Shown: one piece after another, positions 25,943-33,061 of the stretch | Layout: each line of letters begins with the position of its first letter | How positions within the stretch are numbered: position 1 is the first letter of the stretch | Program-made: the position numbers and the translations under genes | Origin: Nocardia panacis | Lineage (GTDB): Bacteria; Actinomycetota; Actinomycetes; Mycobacteriales; Mycobacteriaceae | Assembly (NCBI RefSeq): GCF_003598715.1 | Contig: NZ_QZFU01000016.1 | Span: 62,001-126,000 of the forward strand | Direction: 5' to 3' | DNA: 64,000 bases | Notes under the pieces: generated by a model | What the model saw: only the letters and a program-made list of their open reading frames with translations | Database searches by the model: none | Told to the model about the DNA's origin: nothing

Positions 25943-26554
25943 GTGAATGTGCCCGGTGACGGCGGCAAGTACGCGTGGCGGACCGAGATCCGGACCCGAC
26001 GGCTCGCGGTGCCGCGCGAGGAGCGCGAGCGGGAGGCCGAAGCCCTGGCCGAGGGGGTCGCCGCGCTGAACGCGCACAAGTGGGTGTGCGCGTATATGCC
26101 GGTGGGTGCCGAACCGGGTTCGATCGCGATGTTGGACGCGCTGCGCGCGGTCGGCGCGCGGGTGCTGCTGCCGATCACTGCGGCCGCCGGTCCCCTGCTG
26201 TGGGCGGAGTACACCGATCGGGACAGCTTGCAGCGGGCCAGGTTCGGTTTGCTGGAACCGACGGGCGCGACCCTGCCCGCCGCGGCGATCGGCTGGGCGG
26301 AACTGGTCCTGGTCCCGGCGATGGCGGTGGACCGGCGCGGGGTGCGGCTCGGTCGCGGCGCGGGCTATTACGACCGCACCCTCACCGCCGCTCGGGAGGA
26401 CGCGCGGTTGGTCGCGGTCGTACGTGACGAAGAACTCGTCGAGCGATTGCCCGAGGAACCGCACGATCAGCGGATGGGGTGGGCGATGACGCCGTTCGGC
26501 GGGCTGCGCCGACTGGGCGGGACCGAGGCCGAGGAGAGCTCGAGCGCGGGTTGA
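25943..26554 (+). CDS. 5-formyltetrahydrofolate cyclo-ligase
   Basis: Protein of 203 residues that converts 5-formyl-THF to 5,10-methenyl-THF with ATP. The family signature GRGAGYYDRTL lies near residue 135, preceded by VLVPAMAVDRRGVRLG; PVGAEPGS near 52 and ARFGLLEPTG near 95 are also typical. Start GTG 25943 is chosen because AAGGTGAACCCT precedes it; an open frame continues upstream into the galU promoter without support. It is followed by ruc at 96 bases. The order MTHFS-ruc matches what I recall for Rv0992c-Rv0991c. Confidence 0.9.
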   Translation: MNVPGDGGKYAWRTEIRTRRLAVPREEREREAEALAEGVAALNAHKWVCAYMPVGAEPGSIAMLDALRAVGARVLLPITAAAGPLLWAEYTDRDSLQRARFGLLEPTGATLPAAAIGWAELVLVPAMAVDRRGVRLGRGAGYYDRTLTAAREDARLVAVVRDEELVERLPEEPHDQRMGWAMTPFGGLRRLGGTEAEESSSAG

Positions 26555-26650
26555 TCGGCGGCCGACCGTTCCAAGGAATGAAACACCGATTGGCGGTGTT
26601 GGCACTGTCGGCGGTAGAGTGCCAGATCGACGACCCAGCGGAGGAACGAA

Positions 26651-26968
26651 GTGCCTACTTACTCGTACGCGTGCACCCAGTGCGACAACCGCTTCGATAT
26701 CGTGCAGTCCTTCGCGGATGAGGCGTTGAGCGTCTGCTCGGAGTGCTCCGGGAAGCTGCGCAAGCTGTTCAACTCGGTGGGCATCGTCTTCAAGGGCAGC
26801 GGCTTCTACCGCACCGACAGCCGCGGCGGCGGTTCGACCGCCAGCGAACCGGCCAAGTCGTCGGATTCCAGCTCCGCGTCCACCGGCTCCACCGCTGCGG
26901 GCAGTTCGGACTCCAGCTCGTCGAGCAGCAGTAGCTCCGCGCCCGCGAGCACCGCCGTGGCCAGCTGA
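26651..26968 (+). CDS. ruc: FmdB-type zinc-ribbon protein (Ruc-like)
   Basis: Protein of 105 residues. The first 55 form an FmdB zinc ribbon with two CxxC pairs (CTQCDNRFD near residue 8; CSECSGKLRK near 29) followed by LFNSVGIVFKGSGFYRTDSR. The remaining 50 residues are almost pure serine with Ala, Thr and Gly, clearly disordered. The M. tuberculosis homologue (Rv0991c, Ruc) is described as a redox-regulated chaperone with the same ribbon-plus-disordered-tail layout. GTG 26651 is preceded by GGAGGAACGAA. The function is transferred from that homologue; the tail composition here is more serine-rich than I would expect. Confidence 0.85.
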   Translation: MPTYSYACTQCDNRFDIVQSFADEALSVCSECSGKLRKLFNSVGIVFKGSGFYRTDSRGGGSTASEPAKSSDSSSASTGSTAAGSSDSSSSSSSSSAPASTAVAS

Positions 26969-27054
26969 TACTCCGGTTTTCCACAGGCTTTTCGCCATCC
27001 ACATCCGGCCTTTTCCCGGCCGCTGAGGCGTCGCCCGAACCATAGGCTTCGGGC

Positions 27055-27714
27055 ATGACCCGCTCGCTCACCGATCTCGGCCGCACCCTCACCCGCTGGC
27101 CCCGTCCGCCATGGGCCGACGCGCTGTTCGTCCGTCGCATCGCCGCCGCGGCCCTGGCCCTGCTGGCGCTCTCCCTCTTTATTCGAGGCAACCCCGCCGC
27201 CGAACATGCCGAAGTCGTGGTGGCCGCGCGCGATCTGGCCCCCGGCCACCTCCTCGAGGGGGGCGATCTGAAACTCACCGCACACGCCGCGGGCGCGCTG
27301 CCCAGCGGCGCGTCCAGGGAATCCACTCCCCTTCTCGGCGCGACGCTGACCGGAGCGATGCGCGCGGGCGAGATATTCACCGACCTGCGGGTGGTCGGCC
27401 CGCGCCTGGCAGGCGTCGCGACCGGGGCGAAGGATGCGCGCATCGTCCCGATCCGGCTGGCCGACAATGCGGTCGCCGAGATCCTGCGGCCCGGCGACAG
27501 GGTGGATGTCGTCGCCGCCGAGGACAGTTCCGGTCTCGGCGCCAGACCCACCCGAACATTGGCCACCGACGCGGCCGTGGTCCTGATTTCGGCCGGTGAG
27601 CCGAGGAGCCGGGCCGCGCCCGAGCGCATCGTGCTGGTCGCATTGGATGCCGAGCGGGCGACGGTGGTCGCGGGCGCTTCGCTTCGCACCGCGCTGACGG
27701 TGGTCTTCCACTGA
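27055..27714 (+). CDS. SAF-domain protein (CpaB-like), membrane anchored
   Basis: Protein of 219 residues. One membrane helix (IAAAALALLALSLFIRG, about residues 28-44) is followed by an SAF domain starting EVVVAARDLAPGHLLEGGDL, the pattern of Flp pilus assembly CpaB proteins. A second conserved block reads IVPIRLADNAVAEILRPGDR with VDVVAAED. No pilus genes are nearby, so a pilus role is not supported here; the position corresponds to the uncharacterised Rv0990c. The extracytoplasmic part would lie in the periplasm or wall. Confidence 0.75.
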   Translation: MTRSLTDLGRTLTRWPRPPWADALFVRRIAAAALALLALSLFIRGNPAAEHAEVVVAARDLAPGHLLEGGDLKLTAHAAGALPSGASRESTPLLGATLTGAMRAGEIFTDLRVVGPRLAGVATGAKDARIVPIRLADNAVAEILRPGDRVDVVAAEDSSGLGARPTRTLATDAAVVLISAGEPRSRAAPERIVLVALDAERATVVAGASLRTALTVVFH

Positions 27715-27924
27715 GACCTCGTCGCCGGTCACGATCGCGAACAGCGCCGACACGTGACGAACGGCGCGGCGCGATCCGATCGGGGTCGCACTTCGACGCG
27801 CGACGCCAACCCGGCCGCGATAGTTGCCGAGCATTTGCCTCAGTGGTCAACTAGCATCACAGTTCACCGGCGCGAAACAGCCGAGCACGACTGGTCAACT
27901 CCATCGACAGAGGAGATATCGGCA

Positions 27925-28332
27925 ATGCTCAAGGGTTTCAAGGATTTCCTACTTCGCGGAAATGTGGTCGATCTGGCGGTGGCGGTCGTCATCGGCACCG
28001 CATTCGTCGCCATCGTCACCGCATTCACCAACGGCATCATCAACCCGATTCTGGCCGTATTCGGCGGCACCGATTCCCTCGGACTCGGATTCCGGCTGGT
28101 CTCCGATAAACCGGCCACCTTCATCCAGGTCGGGCCGATCATTACCGCAGCGATCAATTTCGTCATTATCGCGGCGGTCCTCTACTTCATACTGGTTCTG
28201 CCCGCGATCGCGGCGCGTAAACGCTTCGTCGCCAAGGACGACTCCGAGCTCACCGATTCGGAGGTGCTGCGCCAAATTCGGGATCTACTGGCCCAGGGGC
28301 AGAGCAGCGCGGGCGGGCGGCACGAATCCTGA
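27925..28332 (+). CDS. mscL: large-conductance mechanosensitive channel
   Basis: Channel subunit of 135 residues, normal for MscL, opening under membrane tension to release solutes on hypo-osmotic shock. It begins MLKGFKDFLLRGNVVDLAVA; TM1 (VAVVIGTAFVAIVTAFTNGI) follows, then the periplasmic loop (about residues 45-70) and TM2 (AINFVIIAAVLYFILVLPAI), with a charged cytoplasmic C-terminal helix. AGGAGATATCGGCA precedes ATG 27925. It is convergent with the porin cluster, separated by a strong hairpin. Confidence 0.95.
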   Translation: MLKGFKDFLLRGNVVDLAVAVVIGTAFVAIVTAFTNGIINPILAVFGGTDSLGLGFRLVSDKPATFIQVGPIITAAINFVIIAAVLYFILVLPAIAARKRFVAKDDSELTDSEVLRQIRDLLAQGQSSAGGRHES

Positions 28333-28414
28333 ATCGCGGCGCGGTCCCGGTAGTCGCGGCGTGGCAGTATCGGTGCCGCGCAGCAAATATCGGAAAAGGC
28401 CAGAAAATGGCGAG

Positions 28415-28443
28415 CGGGTCCGGTGCGTATCGCACCGGACCCG
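28415..28443. terminator. terminator between mscL and porin cluster
   Basis: CGGGTCCGGTGCG and CGCACCGGACCCG form a perfect 13-bp stem with a 3-base loop in the convergent gap. It can serve both strands. No T-run is visible. Confidence 0.75.
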
Positions 28444-28479
28444 ACTCACCTATCCGATCGGTAGTCCCCTCCGAACGGA

Positions 28480-29160
28480 TCAGCCGAGGCTGAAGGGCTG
28501 ACCCCACAGCGTGACCCAGGTGATGACGTTGGCGGTCTCCACCTCCACGCTGACGAAGGCGCGAGCCTGGGCGTAGCCGCCGCAGCCGCTGAGACCGATG
28601 GTCTCGTCGGCCCAGGTGACCGAGCCGCTGTTGCCCTTGAACCTATTGCGCTTCTTGTGCGATTCCTGGCCGTAGTCGTCGGCGGTTTCCTGGTCCAGCA
28701 CGTAGAAGGACTTGGCCTGGCCGGGGCCGAGGCTCAGGTTGCCACCGGTGTTGGCGCTGACATTCGGCTTGACGTTCTGACCGTTGCTGTAGTCGACGGT
28801 GCCACCCGCGCCGCCGTTCACGCCGCCGCCCGCGATATTCACCTGGCAACCCACGGTGTAACCGGGGAAGATCTTTCCACCGGCGGCGGAGGAGCCGTCG
28901 GAGATGGTGGCGGAAGCGGAACCGGAAACCCAGGCATTGCGGTGCACCGGGGTGGCACCCATGGACGGGCTGATGTTGGCCGACTCGCCGGTGAGGCGGA
29001 CGGTGACGACGGTGCCATCGGACAGGGTCTTGACGATTTCGCCGCCCGGCAGCGGCACGAAGGTGTCGGCGTTGGCCGCACCGGTGGAGAGCAGGCCAAG
29101 GGCCACCGTGGCGGCGGCGCCGAACCCGGCGACTTTCGCCACATTCTTACGGTTGATCAT
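28480..29160 (-). CDS. MspA-family porin, B type, copy 1
   Basis: Exported beta-barrel porin of 226 residues. The signal peptide (MINRKNVAKVAGFGAAATVA and on to GAANA) is cleaved before DTFVPLPGGE. The mature sequence has alternating strands and the MspA-type features GCQVNIAGGGVNGG, NLSLGPGQAKSFYVLD and the ending WVTLWGQPFSLG. It would oligomerise in the mycolic-acid outer membrane for uptake of hydrophilic solutes. It lies 64 bases after its A-type partner and is probably co-transcribed. By eye it closely matches copy 2 at 30.3-31.0 kb. In Nocardia farcinica the adjacent NfpA and NfpB form a mixed channel, a likely model here. Confidence 0.87.
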   Translation of the reverse strand: MINRKNVAKVAGFGAAATVALGLLSTGAANADTFVPLPGGEIVKTLSDGTVVTVRLTGESANISPSMGATPVHRNAWVSGSASATISDGSSAAGGKIFPGYTVGCQVNIAGGGVNGGAGGTVDYSNGQNVKPNVSANTGGNLSLGPGQAKSFYVLDQETADDYGQESHKKRNRFKGNSGSVTWADETIGLSGCGGYAQARAFVSVEVETANVITWVTLWGQPFSLG

Positions 29161-29224
29161 TTGGTATATCCCTCTAGGGTTCGAGTTCGATTCGGCGAGA
29201 AGGGTTTTCGATGACAAGGACACG

Positions 29225-29899
29225 TCAGCCGATGCTGAACGGCATCCCGTAGAGGGTTGTCTTCGAGTAGTCGTTGCCGATGATCTCGACGACGGTGTAG
29301 GAACGCGCCTGGGCGTAGCCACCGCAGCCCTGGACCTCGACCTGGAAGTCCTGGTACTCGACGGAGTAGGTGCCGGGCTTGGTGATGTCCTTGGCGTCGA
29401 TCTGGACGAACTTCACCTGGCCGGGGCCGAGCGACAGACCGAGACCACCGCTGACGCCCGCGGCGGTCAGGCTGGCGTTACCGGAGAGGCTGGCAGAGAT
29501 CGCGTTATCCGCGATGGACACCTGGCAGCCGATGATGTAGCCGGTGTTGAGCTGCGAAACTCCGTGGGTCGAGGAGTTGTTGGTGCCCGGATCGCCCTTG
29601 GGACCATTGGCCGGACCGGCCTTGCCCTCGGGGGTGGCGGTGATATCGGCGACGGCGTTGCCGGAGAGCCAGGCCACGCGGCCCGCGCCATTGGCGGACA
29701 GTGATGGCGAGATTACGGCGTGCTCGCCATTGCGGGTGATGGTCACACCCGGGCCGATCTTCTGGCCGTCCGGCAACGGCACGAAAGTATCGGCGTTTGC
29801 GGCACCGGTCGAGAACAGGCCCATGGCCACGGTAGCGGCGGCAGCCACTCCCGCGATCTGGACACCGCGGCGCAGACCGGCGGTGCGGTTGTTGCTCAT
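29225..29899 (-). CDS. MspA-family porin, A type, copy 1
   Basis: Porin of 224 residues with signal peptide (MSNNRTAGLRRGVQIAGVAA to GAANA) and mature start DTFVPLPDGQ. MspA-type features are GYIIGCQVSIADNAI, LSLGPGQVKFVQIDAKD and the ending KTTLYGMPFSIG. ATG 29899 has AGGGGAAGT directly upstream. It is the first gene of a two-gene cassette (A then B). A and B types share only the signal peptide, the start of the mature chain and scattered positions, so they diverged before the cassette was duplicated. Confidence 0.87.
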   Translation of the reverse strand: MSNNRTAGLRRGVQIAGVAAAATVAMGLFSTGAANADTFVPLPDGQKIGPGVTITRNGEHAVISPSLSANGAGRVAWLSGNAVADITATPEGKAGPANGPKGDPGTNNSSTHGVSQLNTGYIIGCQVSIADNAISASLSGNASLTAAGVSGGLGLSLGPGQVKFVQIDAKDITKPGTYSVEYQDFQVEVQGCGGYAQARSYTVVEIIGNDYSKTTLYGMPFSIG

Positions 29900-29925
29900 A
29901 CTTCCCCTCATCAGGTTCTAGCGGC

Positions 29926-29951
29926 CGGTCACGGTGGGTTCGCCGTGACCG
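29926..29951. promoter_or_regulatory. hairpin upstream of porin A copy 1
   Basis: CGGTCACGG and CCGTGACCG form a 9-bp inverted repeat with an 8-base loop, about 27 bases upstream of the porin A ATG. It may be a leader hairpin or a regulator site. The rest of the 29,952-30,310 stretch has no gene; it should hold the cassette promoter, but I could not pin one down. Confidence 0.5.
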
Positions 29952-30310
29952 ATTGTCCCTTTCAGGTCGACTTGACCCGCTTGGAATGTACTGTCCAGCA
30001 AGGAATCATGCCGACCATCTCGTCGAACAACGATCTTGGGTCGCGCCCATCCTAAGGGTTTCCAAGGAAAATCTCAGGATTTTCGCTCGGGTAAAGCCGA
30101 AACCCGTGCTATCTCGTGACGATCCCGAAACGATGGCGAACGACGACCGGTGGCATAACGAATCGGCCGCGCTGACCGGGCAACGGACTCGTTAAGTTTG
30201 CTGGGATTCGCAGGTTCGTCCACCGTCGGGACGATGGACGAACCACGATCGATGTGGCGTATCTCTCATTTCCGGCGAGCTAACTATCAGCACGACGGGG
30301 CCGGTCCACG

Positions 30311-30339
30311 TCGGTGGCCCGCGATATCCGGGCCACCGA
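30311..30339 (-). terminator. terminator after porin B copy 2
   Basis: TCGGTGGCCCG and CGGGCCACCGA form a perfect 11-bp stem with a 7-base loop, nine bases after the stop of the copy-2 B porin. It separates the two porin cassettes, so cassette 1 needs its own promoter. Confidence 0.7.
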
Positions 30340-30347
30340 TGGGCCGC

Positions 30348-31028
30348 TCAGCCCAGGCTGAAGGGCTGTCCCCACAGCGTGGTCCAGGTGACAACGCTGT
30401 CGGTCTCGAGTTCGACGCTGATGAAGGCGCGAGCCTGTGCGTAACCGCCGCAGCCGCTCAGACCGATGGTCTCGTCGGCCCAAGTGACCGATCCGCTATG
30501 CCCGTCGATCTTGTTGCGATGCCGGTGCGCCTCCCGGCCGTAATCGTCGGCCTTCTCCACATCGAGCACCCAGAACGAGGTGGCCTGTCCGGGTCCGAGA
30601 CTCAGATTGCCGCCGGTATTGGCGCTGACATTCGGCTTGACATTCTGACCGTCGCTGTAATCGACGGTGCCACCCACGCCGCCGTTCACACCGCCGCCCG
30701 CGATATTGACCTGGCAGGCGACTGTGTAACCGGGAAACAGCAGCACACTGGGGGCGCTGGAATTATCGGATACCTGTACCGACGCGGTACCGGATACCCA
30801 CGCATTGCGGTGCACCGGAGTGGCACCCATGGACGGACTGATATTCGCCGATTCATCGGTCAGGCGCACGGTGATCACCGTGCCGTCGGAGAGCGTTTTG
30901 GTGAGTTCGCCGCCCGGCAGCGGCACGAAGGTGTCGGCGTTGGCCGCACCGATGGACAGCAGTCCGAGGGCGGCGCTCACGGCGGCGGCGCAGCCCGCGA
31001 TACGGACGACATGCTTGCGGTTGATCAT
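30348..31028 (-). CDS. MspA-family porin, B type, copy 2
   Basis: Porin of 226 residues, the same length as copy 1 and nearly identical in the mature region (DTFVPLPGGE, NLSLGPGQATSFWVLD, ending WTTLWGQPFSLG). Differences cluster in the loop region (VSDNSSAPSVLLFPGYTVAC against ISDGSSAAGGKIFPGYTVGC). The start ATG 31028 has GAGGGGTGATCGAAC upstream. It follows copy-2 A by 100 bases. Together they form the second A-B cassette. Confidence 0.87.
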   Translation of the reverse strand: MINRKHVVRIAGCAAAVSAALGLLSIGAANADTFVPLPGGELTKTLSDGTVITVRLTDESANISPSMGATPVHRNAWVSGTASVQVSDNSSAPSVLLFPGYTVACQVNIAGGGVNGGVGGTVDYSDGQNVKPNVSANTGGNLSLGPGQATSFWVLDVEKADDYGREAHRHRNKIDGHSGSVTWADETIGLSGCGGYAQARAFISVELETDSVVTWTTLWGQPFSLG

Positions 31029-31128
31029 GTTCGATCACCCCTCTGGGGTTGAGTTCGCCTCAGCGATAAGGCTTTTCGATGAGTTCTTGGACGGCGTGCG
31101 GCCGCGCGGACGGGCCGCGGCGGACGGC

Positions 31129-31803
31129 TCAGCCGATGCTGAACGGCATCCCGTAGAGGGTGGTTTTGTAATGGTGCAGGCCGATGATCTCGACGACGGT
31201 GTAGGCGCGTGCCTGGGCGTAGCCCGCGCAACCCTGGATGCCGATTTCGGTGTCCTGGTACTCGATGGAGTAGACGCCCGGCTTGGTGATGTCCTTGGAG
31301 TCGATCTGCACCCATTTGATCTGGCCGGGGGCGAGGTCGATCCCGATGGTCGCGCTGACGCCCGCGGATTCCAGGTCGGCATTGGCCGAACCGCCGAGGG
31401 ATATCGCCGTGTCGGAGATGGAGACCTGGCAGCCGACAATGTATCCGGTATTGACCTGCGAGACACCGCTGGTGGATGAATTGTTCGTGCCCGGCTCACC
31501 CAGCGGGCCATTGCCGGGACCGGACTTTCCCTCCGGGGTTTCGGTGACATCGGCTATCGCATTTCCGCTGACCCAGACGACGCGGCCTGCGCCATTGGCG
31601 GCCATCGAAGGCGAGATCAACGCGTGTTCGCCATTGCGGGTAATGGTCGCGGCGGGACCGACCCGTTGACCATCCGGTAGTGGCACGAAGGTGTCCGCGT
31701 TGGCGGCACCCGTGGAAAGCAGACCCAGAACGACGGCCGTCGCAGCTCCGATACCCGCTATGCGGGCACCGCTGCGCAGACCGTCGGTGCGGTTCGCGCT
31801 CAT
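31129..31803 (-). CDS. MspA-family porin, A type, copy 2
   Basis: Porin of 224 residues matching copy-1 A in length, signal peptide style (MSANRTDGLRSGARIAGIGA) and ending (KTTLYGMPFSIG). The central region differs more than in the B pair (AISLGGSANADLESAGVSAT against AISASLSGNASLTAAGVSGG), suggesting older divergence or selection on pore loops. AGGGGAAGTA precedes ATG 31803. It is the first gene of the upstream cassette; the 500-base region before it holds a LacI-type palindrome and a CRP-type site. Confidence 0.87.
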   Translation of the reverse strand: MSANRTDGLRSGARIAGIGAATAVVLGLLSTGAANADTFVPLPDGQRVGPAATITRNGEHALISPSMAANGAGRVVWVSGNAIADVTETPEGKSGPGNGPLGEPGTNNSSTSGVSQVNTGYIVGCQVSISDTAISLGGSANADLESAGVSATIGIDLAPGQIKWVQIDSKDITKPGVYSIEYQDTEIGIQGCAGYAQARAYTVVEIIGLHHYKTTLYGMPFSIG

Positions 31804-32070
31804 TACTTCCCCTCATCAGGTAAAACTGCCGACCTCGCCCATCGAGGTCGAAGGTGGTCCCTCACGGGCCGACCAGGTTTGCCGCCGCTATGTAGCCGGT
31901 TGGTGGCCGGCCTTTTATTTCGGCGCAACGACGTCAGCTGGAAACGGAACCGAGCCGGGTTCCGTCGAGTCGGCGAAAGTGCTTGCCGCCCCGTGCCCGC
32001 GGGGTCCCAGTAGTCGAAGGCTCGTGGCGAACATTAAACCGCCGGTAATTGGGCCGCAATGCATGCTTCG

Positions 32071-32099
32071 GCAAACGTTTGCATGTGATCTGGATCACA
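32071..32099. promoter_or_regulatory. LacI-type palindrome abutting a CRP/GlxR-type site
   Basis: GCAAACGTTTGC (32071-32082) is a perfect palindrome of the LacI/GalR operator type with a central CG. One base later comes TGTGA-TCTGGA-TCACA (32084-32099), a full match to the CRP consensus with 6-base spacing. They lie about 270-300 bases upstream of porin A copy 2 on the minus strand. They also lie just before a + strand ATG (32117) with the strong ribosome site GAGAGGAG. The rest of 31,804-32,307 has no convincing gene; the + frame from 32117 (MGGVHKWQQEYRPKG...) lacks the usual codon bias. Confidence 0.65.
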
Positions 32100-32307
32100 T
32101 CCGAGAGGAGCTATTAATGGGCGGCGTGCATAAATGGCAACAAGAATACCGACCGAAAGGTATTTATCGAGCCGAGAACGACCCGGAAAGGTCGCCGCGC
32201 CATACGCGCCGGCATCGTAAATTTATCGCCGAAATCGGCGGCATTTCGCGCATATCACAGCGCTATGAAAAATCCGCTACGGAAATAGCCCGTAGCACGG
32301 CGCGCGG

Positions 32308-32499
32308 TCAACCGTGGTGCGGTGGCACCTGGGAGCGCAGCCATTCATCGGAGGAACCGGCGGTACCGGATTCCGGATCGCGCTCGTCGCGCGTGGTGTC
32401 GGGCAGGGCGTCGCCGAAGATCCGCGCCAGCAGCGCGGCCTGCCTCGCCCGGCGCTGCGCCGGGCGAGGATCCTCGGAATGCGGTGCGGTGGAAATCAG
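32308..32499 (-). CDS. small conserved-looking protein coupled to moaB
   Basis: Protein of 63 residues in a frame that starts at CTG 32499, overlapping the moaB TGA (CTGA). It reads RPAQRRARQAALLARIFGDA, then LPDTTRDERD and ends SDEWLRSQVPPHHG. The strong third-position GC bias stops exactly at its stop codon. The combination of a FGD.LP.TT.DERD block with a DEWL...PPHHG ending is one I associate with small actinobacterial hypothetical proteins. No ATG, GTG or TTG is available in frame, so translation probably depends on coupling with moaB. No membrane segment or signal is present. Function unknown. Confidence 0.6.
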   Translation of the reverse strand: MISTAPHSEDPRPAQRRARQAALLARIFGDALPDTTRDERDPESGTAGSSDEWLRSQVPPHHG

Positions 32500-32990
32500 T
32501 CGTCCAATCCGGACAGCTCGCCGATCACGCGGCTCGCCAGCGGCCCGAGAGTTGCCATACCGTCGCGAACGGCAGCGCGGGTGCCCGGCAAATTCACCAC
32601 CAGGGTGCTGCCGGAAACCCCGGCCAAACCGCGTGAGAGACCCGCGTCCAGCGAGCCTGCCACCCGGCCGGAGGAACGCAGCGCCTCACTGATGCCGGGC
32701 AGCTCCCGATCCAACACCTGGGAGGTGGCCTCCGGGGTGACATCGCGCGGGGACATTCCGGTGCCACCCACCGAGATCACCAGATCGACACCGCCGATGA
32801 CGGCGGTGTTGAGCGCATTGCGGATCTCCACCTCGTCGGCCCGCACGGAGACCGACGCGTCCACCAGGAAGCCCGCCTCGGTGAGCAATTCGGTGACCAG
32901 CGGGCCGAGCGAATCCTCACCCCCATGCGCCGTTCGATCGTCGACGACCACAACCAGTGCGCGCCCCGCGACGGGAGCATCGATGTCCAT
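32496..32990 (-). CDS. moaB: MoaB/MogA-like molybdopterin-binding protein
   Basis: Protein of 164 residues of the MoCF fold, implicated in adenylylating molybdopterin during cofactor synthesis. It begins with strand ALVVVVDDRTAHGGEDSLGP, and the signature DLVISVGGTGMSPRDVTPEAT lies near residue 70, with LVVNLPGTRAAVRDGM near 130. ATG 32990 has GTGAGGACC upstream; an earlier ATG at 33065 overlaps pepD and is not needed. It follows pepD, the order of Rv0983-Rv0984 as I recall it. Whether it makes molybdenum cofactor or has a stress role is not settled by context. Confidence 0.87.
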   Translation of the reverse strand: MDIDAPVAGRALVVVVDDRTAHGGEDSLGPLVTELLTEAGFLVDASVSVRADEVEIRNALNTAVIGGVDLVISVGGTGMSPRDVTPEATSQVLDRELPGISEALRSSGRVAGSLDAGLSRGLAGVSGSTLVVNLPGTRAAVRDGMATLGPLASRVIGELSGLDD

Positions 32991-33061
32991 GGTCCTCACC
33001 GTAGCGCCTGGCGCCGACGGCACTTCGCCCGCGCCGAGATGGCGCAGGCCCGTACCCCGCG

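Noticed and set aside
32117..32692. Plus-strand frame with strong ribosome site GAGAGGAG and ATG 32117
   Set aside because: The first part lacks actinobacterial codon bias and the rest is antisense to the small gene and moaB. Kept only as a note because of the adjacent regulatory sites.
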